Made by a program: the position numbers and the translations under genes | Source of the DNA: Streptococcus parasanguinis | GTDB taxonomy: Bacteria; Bacillota; Bacilli; Lactobacillales; Streptococcaceae | Assembly: GCF_016648855.1 (NCBI RefSeq) | Contig: NZ_JACLQU010000001.1 | Span: 124,001 to 188,000, forward strand | Direction: 5' to 3' | Length of the DNA: 64,000 bases | Shown here: in pieces, positions 54,805-63,624 of the stretch | Layout: each line of letters begins with the position of its first letter | Position numbering within the stretch: the stretch's first letter is position 1 | The notes under the pieces: generated by a model | The model's input: only the letters and a program-made list of their open reading frames with translations | Databases searched by the model: none | Told to the model about the DNA's origin: nothing

Positions 54805-55455
54805 TTATTTTTGCTTGCCTGTAAAGCGCCATTGAAATCGCAAGCGATCATACAAGGGATACTCAAACTGTAAGACAGCAAGACCCAAAATCATACTGCC
54901 GAGAACGTCTGATGGGTAGTGGACCCCGACATAAACCCGGGAAACCACAATGGTCACGATTCCCAGAACCAGCAAGCCTTGAAGGCAATAGCAGGCTGTT
55001 TTATGTTTTACATGTTGGCTGATGATGATGATCAAACTTCCCAAAACAAGGGTAGACGCCAGTGAATGACCACTCGGAAAAGAAAATCCTTTTTCCTCTA
55101 CTAGATGAAGAATACTTGGTCTCGGTCTCTGGTAGATATTCTTTAGAAGAAGAACCAAAAGACCAGTCAATACCAGATTGCTTCCAAGAAAAAGAGCTTC
55201 ACTGTACCATTTCTTGTAAGCAAAGACCGCTAGCAGAAGACCCACCCAGATGACAATGATCTTGGTATCCATGACGTGGGTCACCTTGGTAAAGAAGGCC
55301 GTCAGTGCTGCAGGCAGATCGCCTCGAATAGCAGATTGAATGGTGCTATCAAAGCCTGTTAATTGTTGCGGGTAAAAGCGAATCACATACCCAAGAATGA
55401 CAAAAATGAGAAGGGCGAAGCTTGCCTTCGCCCAATGTTGTTGTTTATTTTTCAT
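54805..55455 (-). CDS. PAP2 family membrane phosphatase
   Basis: 216 residues, six membrane helices. Phosphatase motifs: KNIYQRPRP near 107, PSGHS near 128, and SRVYVGVHYPSD near 170. Likely dephosphorylates a lipid or undecaprenyl pyrophosphate on the outer face. Overlaps ribU by 11 bases; a hairpin (GGGCGAAG/CTTCGCCC) lies in its first codons at 55414-55434. Confidence 0.92.
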   Translation of the reverse strand: MKNKQQHWAKASFALLIFVILGYVIRFYPQQLTGFDSTIQSAIRGDLPAALTAFFTKVTHVMDTKIIVIWVGLLLAVFAYKKWYSEALFLGSNLVLTGLLVLLLKNIYQRPRPSILHLVEEKGFSFPSGHSLASTLVLGSLIIIISQHVKHKTACYCLQGLLVLGIVTIVVSRVYVGVHYPSDVLGSMILGLAVLQFEYPLYDRLRFQWRFTGKQK

Positions 55456-56002
55456 ATTTTTTCAAAATCGGTTGCAATAAGGTATAGATCAACCCAAATG
55501 CGATGGCCCAAATCACTCCTTCGATCAGGTTAAACGGTGCAACCATTGCAGCTAAATAGTGGACAAGCCCTAGTGTTTTCGAAATATTATAGTTCATAAA
55601 ACGAGCATACAAAGGGATTGCATAGACATAGTTCACCAATACCATCGCGATACTTAAGCTGATCGTTCCAACAATCGTTGCCAGGACAAATCGACCATGG
55701 GTCCGTTCCTTGTTCCAAATCCATGCAAAAGAAAGGACAAAAACAAGAACTCCAATGATATTGATTGGTAATCCAATCAAGGTTTCAAGCCCCTTATTAT
55801 TTAGGGCTAATTTAAGGACAGATCGGATCAAGGTTACCCAAACGGCACTTTTAAAATCCAATAGGACCAAGGCCAACAAAATGGCGATGATACTCAAATC
55901 AATTTTGAAGAAATCTATCAAGAAAGAAAATTGATAGAACATCAAAATAAAAGATAAAGCGGATAAAACAGCCACTAGGGTCAGTTTACGTGTATTTGTC
56001 AT
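55445..56002 (-). CDS. ribU: Riboflavin ECF transporter substrate-binding protein
   Basis: 185 residues, five to six membrane helices, RibU-type S component (LTLVAVLSALSFILMFYQF at the N-terminus; NIIGVLVFVLSF). Binds riboflavin and works with the shared EcfAA'T module, not in this window. ATG 56002 has GGAGG at eight bases. Controlled by the FMN riboswitch upstream. Confidence 0.93.
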   Translation of the reverse strand: MTNTRKLTLVAVLSALSFILMFYQFSFLIDFFKIDLSIIAILLALVLLDFKSAVWVTLIRSVLKLALNNKGLETLIGLPINIIGVLVFVLSFAWIWNKERTHGRFVLATIVGTISLSIAMVLVNYVYAIPLYARFMNYNISKTLGLVHYLAAMVAPFNLIEGVIWAIAFGLIYTLLQPILKKYEK

Positions 56003-56011
56003 AACAGGTTC

Positions 56012-56034
56012 CTCCAATTTTTTAAAAATTAGAG
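56012..56034 (-). promoter_or_regulatory. Shine-Dalgarno-sequestering hairpin of ribU
   Basis: CTCTAATTTT pairs with AAAATTGGAG (one G-U), covering the GGAGG ribosome site. Suggests translational output of the riboswitch. Between here and the aptamer are about 190 nt with one clear hairpin (CGTTAGT/ACTAACG near 56140-56164) and no terminator. Confidence 0.55.
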
Positions 56035-56225
56035 AAGCTGGAAAGACGTCTACTCCATCATTCTACTCTAAACTATTTAAACAAAGCTTAAACTCGAAAC
56101 CATTCTAGTTACTCTAGCTGGTCTCCATCGAAACATGCCGTTAGTCAGTCCCAGCCACTAACGTTTTATTCCCATGCATCAGCTCTAAACAGATCAGAAT
56201 AGCTGTCAGTCTATTCGTCTCTCGT

Positions 56226-56368
56226 CTTCTCCCATCCAGACTATACTGTCGGTTGTGGAGTCACACCACATCAGCTTGCGCTCGCGGACTTCTTTTAGAG
56301 TATGGAAAAGAACATTTCCTAGTAAAAGTCACCGCCGGTCGGGAATTACACCCTGCCCTGAAGACCCT
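56226..56368 (-). ncRNA. FMN riboswitch (RFN element)
   Basis: The minus strand carries GGGTCTTCAGGGCAGGGTG, TAATTCCCGACCGGCGGT, AGTCCGCGAGCG, and GTCTGGATGGGAGAAGA in the order of the RFN consensus. Regulates ribU. Confidence 0.96.
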
Positions 56369-56371
56369 TTT

Positions 56372-56400
56372 ATGATAACAAAAAAAACTTGCCTAGGCAA
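56372..56400 (-). promoter_or_regulatory. Promoter of the ribU leader
   Basis: Minus strand: -35 TTGCCT (56395-56400), 17 bases, -10 TATCAT (56372-56377). The -35 lies inside the trmL terminator hairpin. Confidence 0.65.
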
Positions 56401-56406
56401 GTTTTT
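56381..56406 (-). terminator. Terminator of trmL
   Basis: AAAAACTTGC/GCAAGTTTTT with CTAG loop, eight T on the minus strand. Confidence 0.88.
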
Positions 56407-56450
56407 GTAACTTTATAGATTACATCGTTCGGTCTTTTAGTTTTCATCGG

Positions 56451-56993
56451 CTATTTGAGCTTGTCGTGCTCATAACGATGGCTCAACTCCAGCCCTTTAA
56501 AGCCCTGCTGGCGAAGAGCCTCATAGACAATCATGCAGACGGTATTGGAGACATTTAAACTACGGACATGCTCGTCATTCATCGGAATGCGAATGGCCTT
56601 CTCTTCGTGCTGGCGCATAAATTCTTCCGGCAATCCTTTATCTTCGCGTCCAAACAAGAAATAATGGGACTTCCCATCCTGATAAGAAACGTCCGAATAG
56701 GTCTGATTTGCAAACTTGGACACTAGGTGTACCTGACCGTCGCGCGCCGCTTCCATAAACTCTTCTAGGCTATCATAAAAACGGACATCCAGCTTGTCCC
56801 AATAATCAAGTCCTGCTCGCTTCATTTTGCGATCATCGATCGGAAAAGCCATGGGACGAATGATATGCAAGGGGGTATTGGTCGCTGCACAAGTCCGTGC
56901 AATATTTCCCGTATTTTGTGGAATCTGAGGTTGGAACAAGACGATGTGGTTTTGAGCAGCTGACTCTTGGTAGTCCAGTTCTTCAATATTCAT
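56451..56993 (-). CDS. trmL: tRNA (cytidine/uridine-34 2'-O)-methyltransferase
   Basis: 180 residues, SPOUT family. [18 protein letters not shown] near 30-47, FGREDKGLP near 115 and [18 protein letters not shown] near 135-152 are the TrmL/SpoU motifs forming the knot. Methylates the wobble ribose of tRNALeu. Leader carries a terminator, so it is probably attenuated. Confidence 0.94.
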   Translation of the reverse strand: MNIEELDYQESAAQNHIVLFQPQIPQNTGNIARTCAATNTPLHIIRPMAFPIDDRKMKRAGLDYWDKLDVRFYDSLEEFMEAARDGQVHLVSKFANQTYSDVSYQDGKSHYFLFGREDKGLPEEFMRQHEEKAIRIPMNDEHVRSLNVSNTVCMIVYEALRQQGFKGLELSHRYEHDKLK

Positions 56994-57011
56994 ACTCGAT
57001 CTCTTTCTGAT

Positions 57012-57113
57012 AAAAAAATAGCCACACTGCCCGGAGTCAAGCTCAGCAAACAGCGTGGTTACAGCTTCATTAACTTAACTCACAACAGGTTTGAGGTAAA
57101 TCAACGAAGGTAC
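57012..57113 (-). ncRNA. trmL leader with attenuator (23S-methyl-like motif)
   Basis: About 120 nt from the predicted start to trmL. A long imperfect hairpin (AACCACGCTG with CAGTGTGGCT) followed by seven T (57012-57060) would terminate before the gene. The setting resembles the 23S-methyl RNA motif described in Lactobacillales ahead of RNA methyltransferase genes; from memory, not matched. Confidence 0.55.
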
Positions 57114-57119
57114 TTTCTA

Positions 57120-57147
57120 AGTATAACACTTTTGAAGCTCCTGTCAA
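57120..57147 (-). promoter_or_regulatory. Promoter of trmL
   Basis: Minus strand: -35 TTGACA (57142-57147), 16 bases, -10 TATACT (57120-57125). Confidence 0.75.
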
Positions 57148-57292
57148 TAGTTTTTTTAGATTTTTTTAAGAAACTTTACCAAAGTTTTCAATCCCTCCTC
57201 GTTCTACTCTTTTGACGATTTTTCCTACTTGTTCTTAGCTTCTCAAAATTCCACCAGAAAATCCTTAAAAAAGATGAATTTTTCTTGAAAAT

Positions 57293-57315
57293 AGAGTATG
57301 ATAGAAGCATACTCT
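57293..57315 (+). other. Inverted repeat before trkA
   Basis: AGAGTATG/CATACTCT, perfect eight-pair stem with seven-base loop, ending directly before the GGAGG ribosome site. May be an operator or a 5' mRNA hairpin. Confidence 0.5.
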
Positions 57316-57326
57316 GGAGGTATTCT

Positions 57327-58682
57327 ATGAAAATTATTGTTGTTGGTGGAGGAAAGGTCGGAACGGCCCTTTGTCGTTCTCTCGTTGCTGAAAACCACGA
57401 TGTTATTTTGATCGAAAAAGACGAATCCGTTCTTAACCATATTACCAAACGGTTTGATATCATTGGAATTTTAGGAAATGGGGCAAACTTCAAGATCTTG
57501 GAGCAAGCAGATGTTGAAGACTGCGACATCTTCATTTCCATGACCGAGTACGACGAAGTGAACATGGTTTCTGCTGTTTTGGCTAAAAAAATGGGGGCCA
57601 AAGAGACCATTGTTCGGGTGCGGAATCCAGAATATTCCAATTCCTACTTCAAGGAAAAAAATATATTGGGCTTCTCCCTGGTTGTCAATCCTGAATTACT
57701 GACTGCTCGTTACATTGCCAATATTATTGATTTCCCAAATGCGCTTTCTGTGGAGCATTTTGCCAATGGTCGGGTAGCCTTGATGGAATTTAAGATCAAG
57801 CCAGATAGCAATCTCTGCAATATGAGCCTATCCCAATTCCGAAAGAAATACGGAAACGTCATTGTTTGTGCGATCGAGCGTGGCAATGAACTCACGATTC
57901 CAAATGGAGACTTTGTTTTGCAGCCCCAAGACAAGATTTTCGTGACAGGAAATCGGATCGAGATCGTTCTCTTCCACAACAATGTCCGACCTCAAGTCAT
58001 TAAGAGCATGATGATGATTGGTGCCGGAAAAATTGCCTACTATCTGCTCAATATTCTCCAGGATGTGCGTCGCAAAATCGATCTCAAGGTCATCGAGGTC
58101 AATCGCGAACGAGCTGAATTCTTTAGTCAAGAATTCCCTGACCTCTATGTCGTCCATGGAGACGGAACCGCTAAAGACATTCTTTTAGAAGAGAGTGCCA
58201 ATAACTTTGATGCTGTGGCTACTTTGACAGGGGTCGATGAAGAAAACATCATCACCTCCATGTTCTTGGATTCTGTCGGAGTCAAAAAGAACATTACCAA
58301 AGTCAACCGAACCAGTCTGTTGGAGATCATTGGCGATCAGGATATGACCAGTATTGTCACTCCAAAACGCATCGCTGTAGACACCATTATGCACTTTATT
58401 CGCGGGCGCTACAATGCACAGTTCTCGAACTTAGAAGCCTTGCACCATGTCGCAAACGGCCGGATTGAAACCTTGCAGTTCCAAATTAAGGAAGACAATA
58501 AACTAACCCAATATCCCCTCTCTGAATTGAAATTGAAAAAAGGCGTCTTGATCGCTGCCATTATTCGAGACGGCAAGGCTATTTTCCCAAATGGAGATGA
58601 CCGTTTGATGGTAGGAGATCGGATTATCGTAACTACCTTGATTCAAAATGTCACAAAAATCTACGATCTACTTGAGAGGTAA
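57327..58682 (+). CDS. trkA: Trk potassium uptake regulatory subunit TrkA
   Basis: 451 residues, cytoplasmic gating subunit with two RCK units: TrkA-N (IIVVGGGKVGTALCRSL) plus TrkA-C to about 215, and a second (MMIGAGKIAYYLLNIL) plus TrkA-C to the end. Binds NAD(H)/ATP and controls TrkH. ATG 57327 has GGAGG; the upstream in-frame ATG at 57285 is not supported. Five bases before trkH. Confidence 0.95.
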   Translation: MKIIVVGGGKVGTALCRSLVAENHDVILIEKDESVLNHITKRFDIIGILGNGANFKILEQADVEDCDIFISMTEYDEVNMVSAVLAKKMGAKETIVRVRNPEYSNSYFKEKNILGFSLVVNPELLTARYIANIIDFPNALSVEHFANGRVALMEFKIKPDSNLCNMSLSQFRKKYGNVIVCAIERGNELTIPNGDFVLQPQDKIFVTGNRIEIVLFHNNVRPQVIKSMMMIGAGKIAYYLLNILQDVRRKIDLKVIEVNRERAEFFSQEFPDLYVVHGDGTAKDILLEESANNFDAVATLTGVDEENIITSMFLDSVGVKKNITKVNRTSLLEIIGDQDMTSIVTPKRIAVDTIMHFIRGRYNAQFSNLEALHHVANGRIETLQFQIKEDNKLTQYPLSELKLKKGVLIAAIIRDGKAIFPNGDDRLMVGDRIIVTTLIQNVTKIYDLLER

Positions 58683-58687
58683 GCCTG

Positions 58688-60127
58688 ATGAATAGAAGCA
58701 TGATTCGTTACCTCTTGTCCAAGCTCCTCTTAATCGAGGCAGCTCTCCTGATCGTTCCCTTAGTCGTCGCTACGATCTATCAGGAACCTGCCAAGGTCTT
58801 TGTCTCTATTGGGGCAACCATGGCCATCTTACTTGGGCTGGGGCTACTTGGTAGTTTTCACAAACCAAAGGACTTTCACATTTATGCTAAAGAAGGAGTC
58901 CTGATTGTAGCCCTCTGTTGGATCCTCTGGTCCTTCTTTGGCGCCCTTCCCTTTGTCTTTTCGGGACAAATTCCCAACATTATCGATGCCTTCTTTGAAG
59001 TCAGCTCTGGCTTTACAACAACAGGGGCAACGATATTAGATGATGTGGGTGTCCTCACCCATTCTCTCCTCTTTTGGCGCAGTTTTACCCACTTGATTGG
59101 GGGGATGGGAGTATTGGTCTTCGCCCTTGCAATTATGGACAATAACAAGAACAGCCACCTTGAAGTCATGAAGGCAGAAGTTCCTGGTCCAGTTTTTGGG
59201 AAGGTCGTTTCCAAATTAAAAAACACAGCTCAAATCCTCTACTTCTTGTACTTGGGCTTGTTCTTCCTTTTTGTGGTTCTTTATTTCCTTGCCGGCATGC
59301 CCCTTTATGATAGTTTTGTCATCGCCATGGGGACGGCTGGAACCGGGGGCTTTACCGTTTTTAACGACGGAATTGCCCACTACAATAGTAGTTTAATCAC
59401 CTATTTGGTCAGTATCGGGGTTTTAGTCTTCGGGGTTAACTTTAACCTCTACTACTTCCTCATGATCCGAAAATTCAAGGCCTTCTTTAAAGATGAGGAA
59501 TTGCGGACCTATATCACCATCGTCCTCGTGTCCAGTGTCTTGATCGCTTACAATGTCCTTCATCTCTATGCCAATGTCGCTAAGAGTTTTGAAATTTCTT
59601 TCTTCCAAGTTTCCAATATCATCACCACTACCGGTTTTGGTTATGGAACGACGGAAAAATGGCCTCTCTTTTCACAGTTCATCCTCTTGATGCTGATGGT
59701 CATCGGTGGTTCTGCTGGATCGACCGCTGGGGGGCTTAAAGTCATTCGGTGCTTGACCTTATGGCGAATCGCAAAAAATCAGGTTCTTTCGACCTTGTCT
59801 CCGAATCGCGTTCTAACCTTGCATGTCAATGATACGGTATTGGATAAGGATACACAGCATCAGATCCTCAAGTACTTTACGATATACAGTTTTATCACGA
59901 TCGGCTTGCTCTTTGTAGTCAGTCTAGATAATAATAACTTCATGACGGTTGTCAGTGCTGTTTTTAGTTGTTTCAACAACATTGGACCTATGATCGGAAC
60001 AGGTCAAACCTTCTCCATCTTTAGTCCGATTTCAAAACTGTTACTTTCCTTAGCCATGATTGCCGGACGGCTTGAAATCTATCCAATGATTCTTCTCTTC
60101 CTCCCTAAAACATGGTCTAAACGCTGA
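58688..60127 (+). CDS. trkH: Trk potassium uptake channel subunit TrkH
   Basis: 479 residues, four repeated membrane-pore-membrane units with selectivity segments such as SGFTTTGATI near 100, GTAGTGGFTVF near 215, NIITTTGFGYGT near 312 and NNIGPMIGTG near 430. Imports K+ with TrkA. Ends in a strong terminator. Confidence 0.96.
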   Translation: MNRSMIRYLLSKLLLIEAALLIVPLVVATIYQEPAKVFVSIGATMAILLGLGLLGSFHKPKDFHIYAKEGVLIVALCWILWSFFGALPFVFSGQIPNIIDAFFEVSSGFTTTGATILDDVGVLTHSLLFWRSFTHLIGGMGVLVFALAIMDNNKNSHLEVMKAEVPGPVFGKVVSKLKNTAQILYFLYLGLFFLFVVLYFLAGMPLYDSFVIAMGTAGTGGFTVFNDGIAHYNSSLITYLVSIGVLVFGVNFNLYYFLMIRKFKAFFKDEELRTYITIVLVSSVLIAYNVLHLYANVAKSFEISFFQVSNIITTTGFGYGTTEKWPLFSQFILLMLMVIGGSAGSTAGGLKVIRCLTLWRIAKNQVLSTLSPNRVLTLHVNDTVLDKDTQHQILKYFTIYSFITIGLLFVVSLDNNNFMTVVSAVFSCFNNIGPMIGTGQTFSIFSPISKLLLSLAMIAGRLEIYPMILLFLPKTWSKR

Positions 60128-60148
60128 TAGACAACTCTTTTACAAAAT

Positions 60149-60184
60149 CAACACCCTTAGAAAAATAATTTCTAAGGGTGTTTC
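60149..60184 (+). terminator. Terminator of trkAH
   Basis: AACACCCTTAGAAA/TTTCTAAGGGTGTT stem with short T-rich tail; also serves yidD on the other strand. Confidence 0.88.
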
Positions 60185-60202
60185 TGTTTATTTGCGATCG
60201 TC

Positions 60203-60445
60203 CTATTTTGATTCTTCATTTCGCTTCAGACTAAAATGGTCTGGCAAGGGGTCCGGTCCTGCTTTGGTTCCAGGATGGCAACGTAGAATCCTCGCAATCC
60301 CCATCAAGACACCTTTCACACCAAAACGTTCAATCGCTTGGATCATATAATTGGAACAGGTCGGTTGAAAGCGACAAGAAGGCGGAAATAGGGGAGAAAT
60401 CCATTTTTGATAGCCTCTGACCAGTGCAATCAGGATTTTTTTCAT
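60203..60445 (-). CDS. yidD: Membrane protein insertion efficiency factor YidD
   Basis: 80 residues. [23 protein letters not shown] and LRCHPG are the family hallmarks, with three conserved Cys. Amphipathic protein that aids YidC. Overlaps the rluB stop by four bases; last gene of the operon. Confidence 0.95.
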   Translation of the reverse strand: MKKILIALVRGYQKWISPLFPPSCRFQPTCSNYMIQAIERFGVKGVLMGIARILRCHPGTKAGPDPLPDHFSLKRNEESK

Positions 60446-61173
60446 GCTTTTTTAGATTTAGTTACTGCTAGATTGTGCAGTTGGCTGATTTCTTTTTTGT
60501 TCAAGCGACGGTATTCACCCGGACGTAGTCCTGAGACGTCCAAATTTCCAAACTGGGTCCGGGAGAGTTTATCCACTAAAAGTCCGACAGCTTCAAACAT
60601 CTTTTTAACCTGGTGGTTGCGCCCTTCATGAATAGTCAACTGAACCACTGAACGATTCTTTTCAACATCCACTTTTAAGATTTCGTAAGTCGCTGGCTTA
60701 GTTTTCTTTCCATCAATGGTCACCCCTCGCGTCAAGGGACGCAAGTTTTCCTTATTGGCAATCCCTTTGACACGCGCCACATAGACCTTATCAATTTCAT
60801 TGCGCGGGTGAATCATCTCATCTGTAAAATCACCATCATTGGTCAAAATCAAGACACCAGATGTATCCCAGTCCAAACGTCCCACTGGGTAGATACGCTC
60901 TGGCACTTGAGATAAAAGGTCAACGACTGTTGTCCGCCCTTTATCATCAGATACACTAGAGATGACGCCACGTGGCTTATTTAAAAGATAGTAGACCTTT
61001 TCTTCGTTGTAGATTGGAGTGCCTTCTACTTCAACCTGATCACCGGTCTTAATAATAGTCGCTAATTCACGCACAACTTGGCCATTTACTGTAACCAAGC
61101 CTTGCTTGATCAGTTCTTCGGCCTTGCGACGACTAGCCACGCCTGCATGGGCAATATATTTGTTAATTCTCAT
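60442..61173 (-). CDS. rluB: 23S rRNA pseudouridine synthase RluB
   Basis: 243 residues. N-terminal S4 domain (1-60; [17 protein letters not shown]) and RsuA/RluB catalytic domain with [17 protein letters not shown] near 100, where the first Asp after RL is the catalytic residue. Makes pseudouridine in the ribosomal peptidyl-transferase region. Overlaps scpB by 11 bases. Confidence 0.95.
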   Translation of the reverse strand: MRINKYIAHAGVASRRKAEELIKQGLVTVNGQVVRELATIIKTGDQVEVEGTPIYNEEKVYYLLNKPRGVISSVSDDKGRTTVVDLLSQVPERIYPVGRLDWDTSGVLILTNDGDFTDEMIHPRNEIDKVYVARVKGIANKENLRPLTRGVTIDGKKTKPATYEILKVDVEKNRSVVQLTIHEGRNHQVKKMFEAVGLLVDKLSRTQFGNLDVSGLRPGEYRRLNKKEISQLHNLAVTKSKKA

Positions 61174-61732
61174 CTAGTTCCTCTGTTCTCTCTGAAAATA
61201 ATTGACCTTCCTCTGGATCAATGTCCACTTCCTCAACCTTTGGTAATTCCTCCAAATGATTGATTCCCATATAATCCAAAAAATACTCCGTCGTGACATA
61301 CAAATTGGGACGCCCGAGGACTTCTTTTTTCCCATCCTCTCGGATCAGATCAAATGACAGTAGTTTGGTAATGGCACCGCTGGAATTGACACCCCGAATA
61401 TCATCGACCTCCACACGGGTGATTGGTTGCTTATAAGCAATGATTGATAAGGTTTCGAGGGCAGCCCGAGACAAACTTTGATTCATGGGCGTTCTAGAAT
61501 AGTCTCGTAAAACTGAAGCGTAGTCTGCCTTTGTCACCAATTTATAACGGGAAGCTGTCTCCATCAAACACAGACTGGTATCTGTGTCCTCCTGGTATTT
61601 TTGGCTTAATTTTTCTAAACTTTGCACCACACCTGTCGGAGGTAAAGAGAGAAGGTCTGCGATTTGTCTGGCAGTAATTCCTTCTTCACCTGCTACAAAT
61701 AAGAGTGCTTCAATTTCAGCTAATTTGCTCAT
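61163..61732 (-). CDS. scpB: Segregation and condensation protein B
   Basis: 189 residues, tandem winged helices (about 1-85 and 90-160). Partner of ScpA in the SMC condensin. ATG 61732 with AGGA at six bases is preferred over TTG 61738. Acidic C-terminal tail. Confidence 0.95.
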   Translation of the reverse strand: MSKLAEIEALLFVAGEEGITARQIADLLSLPPTGVVQSLEKLSQKYQEDTDTSLCLMETASRYKLVTKADYASVLRDYSRTPMNQSLSRAALETLSIIAYKQPITRVEVDDIRGVNSSGAITKLLSFDLIREDGKKEVLGRPNLYVTTEYFLDYMGINHLEELPKVEEVDIDPEEGQLFSERTEELDEN

Positions 61733-62435
61733 GTTCAATCCTATTTAAGTAAATTTCTCCAAAAGCCCTATCCTGGATCACCGTTACTTCTTGAATCTTG
61801 ATCAATTCAAGGGTTGCAAGAAATAGAGTAATGACCTCTTGGAGATCCGTTGCTTCTAGAAACAAGTCCTGCAAGAGAACTTGTGAGCGATCGTGGAATC
61901 GGTGACGCAGCTGGTCCATCAGATCCTCAATCTTGTATTCATCCTTTACAATGGTCGTATGGTTCTGACGGAATTCTTCTTTTTTCTTGGTCAATAGTTT
62001 TGAGAAAGCCAAGAAAAGATCCACCGTTGTACGATCGTGAAGCAATTCCGTATCGTCGTAGACCAATTCCATCTTGGGTTTTGAATAATAGAGGGCGCGC
62101 TCCTCGTGCTGTGAGGCCATCAACTCTCCTAATTGCTTGTAAGTACGGTACTCTTCCAATTGAGAAAGGAGGTCCTGCTCGAGATCCTCTGCTTCATCCA
62201 TCTCCTCTGCAACCTTAGGAAGAAGTCTTCGACTCTTGATCAAGGTTAGTTGACTAGCCATCAGCATGTATTCCCCTGCTACCTCTAGTTTCATCGCCTG
62301 GAGAGTCGCCAGATAAGCCAGATACTGTTCGATCACCTCAATCAAGGGGACCTCATAAATATCCATCTGGTATTTAGAGACCAAGTGGAGCAAGAGGTCC
62401 AAAGGCCCTTCAAAATCTTTAATTTTAATATCCAT
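61716..62435 (-). CDS. scpA: Segregation and condensation protein A
   Basis: 239 residues. Kleisin of the SMC complex: [27 protein letters not shown] at the start is a strong signature; C-terminal winged helix (about 170-239) contacts SMC. Overlaps scpB at its 3' end and the xerD-like gene by one base at its start. Confidence 0.96.
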   Translation of the reverse strand: MDIKIKDFEGPLDLLLHLVSKYQMDIYEVPLIEVIEQYLAYLATLQAMKLEVAGEYMLMASQLTLIKSRRLLPKVAEEMDEAEDLEQDLLSQLEEYRTYKQLGELMASQHEERALYYSKPKMELVYDDTELLHDRTTVDLFLAFSKLLTKKKEEFRQNHTTIVKDEYKIEDLMDQLRHRFHDRSQVLLQDLFLEATDLQEVITLFLATLELIKIQEVTVIQDRAFGEIYLNRIEHEQIS

Positions 62436-63166
62436 TATTTATATTTTTCTAATGTCACCATGGTTTTTAGGCCCAATTCACGCGCAATACTAAAGAGATC
62501 CACACCGAGTTCACGTTGTTTCAAAATATATTGCTCACGAATCGATTGCGCCGAAAGGTCTTGATTGCCTTTTTCGATCAAGAAGGCTTCTAATTGTCGG
62601 AATCCCCACTGACGGGAGTAGCATTTTCCTTTATTATCAAAGAGATAAATACCATCTAAGAAGAGTTGCAACTCATCCAGTAAAGGCTCTGGAACTTTTA
62701 AAACCCGTTTTTGGCCATCTTTGCCCACTCGAATGACATGAAAGTCCAGCTGAATATCTTCGACTTTGACTTGGAGGATCTCACTTGGCAATAAGCCCAT
62801 CTCCAGAATCAACAAGGCCATCAAGCGTCCCTGTGGGTTAGTTGATTCTTCCCAAAAATGGGTCAGATCCAACAATTCCCGATCATGGGTCTTGGCCGGT
62901 TGAATTTTAGGCAATACCAAACGATGGTATTCAGAAATAAAGCGTTCTTGATACAAATAATATAAAAATTGGTTGACGGCGGATAATTTTCGTTTTTGAA
63001 CCGCCGGTTTAAAATCTTTAATCGAAGCTTGGTAAATTCTCAAATTCGTCTGCGTCACTTTCCCATGGATCGACTCAATAAACTGGTCCAAATCATAGAA
63101 ATAGGCTGACTGAGAATTTTCACTTAATTCTTTTTGATCAATAAAACTTGCAATAAATTCTTTCAT
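62435..63166 (-). CDS. XerD-like tyrosine recombinase family protein, catalytic residues degenerate
   Basis: 243 residues with a recombinase fold, but the first catalytic Arg (normally GLRxxEL) is Leu in GLLPSEIL near residue 131, and the HxxR block is replaced by SAQSIREQY near 205. A Tyr remains near the end (VTLEKYK). Streptococci use XerS at dif, and this XerD-like protein is likely not an active recombinase. Between cbpB and scpA in the segregation operon. Confidence 0.9.
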   Translation of the reverse strand: MKEFIASFIDQKELSENSQSAYFYDLDQFIESIHGKVTQTNLRIYQASIKDFKPAVQKRKLSAVNQFLYYLYQERFISEYHRLVLPKIQPAKTHDRELLDLTHFWEESTNPQGRLMALLILEMGLLPSEILQVKVEDIQLDFHVIRVGKDGQKRVLKVPEPLLDELQLFLDGIYLFDNKGKCYSRQWGFRQLEAFLIEKGNQDLSAQSIREQYILKQRELGVDLFSIARELGLKTMVTLEKYK

Positions 63167-63624
63167 TTTGGAATCATCTCGTATTCATTTGAAAAATCAT
63201 GCAGGAGCGAATTGATGGCTTTAAGAATCGATTTCCGTGTAATAATCCCTTGGAAATAGCCTTCTTCATCCACCACCGAAAGGAAGGAGTCATCCACCAA
63301 CTTGTGAAGAACTTCTGTCAAATTGAAGTCTAAGCCGATGACCCCGACCTCCTTCTTTGCAACGTCTACGATATCCATCGAAGCAAAAGTCTCCTCAGGA
63401 ATCTCATGTTTCAATTGATAAGATAGAATATCCGTTAGGGAGATCGTCCCCACAAACTTGCGTTCATCCGTCACTACCGGAATACGACTATAGCTAATCT
63501 GGCTCAACAACAAGACAGCATGGTCTACATTGTGGGTATCAATCAAGACCGCTAAATTTTTGGCTGGAGTTAAGAACGTCTCTTCCTGTGCCAGCAAGAA
63601 ACGTTCAAATTCCTTTGCTATCAT
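63163..63624 (-). CDS. cbpB: CBS-domain protein (CbpB/DarB-like)
   Basis: 153 residues made of two CBS domains (about 1-70 and 80-150). CbpB/DarB homologues bind c-di-AMP and regulate (p)ppGpp synthase or pyruvate carboxylase. Whether this one does is inferred from family. Overlaps neighbours by four bases on each side. Confidence 0.82.
   Translation of the reverse strand: MIAKEFERFLLAQEETFLTPAKNLAVLIDTHNVDHAVLLLSQISYSRIPVVTDERKFVGTISLTDILSYQLKHEIPEETFASMDIVDVAKKEVGVIGLDFNLTEVLHKLVDDSFLSVVDEEGYFQGIITRKSILKAINSLLHDFSNEYEMIPK

Noticed and set aside
57069-57080. Three-codon ORF (MKL) in the trmL leader
   Set aside because: No ribosome site and too short to judge; likely chance.
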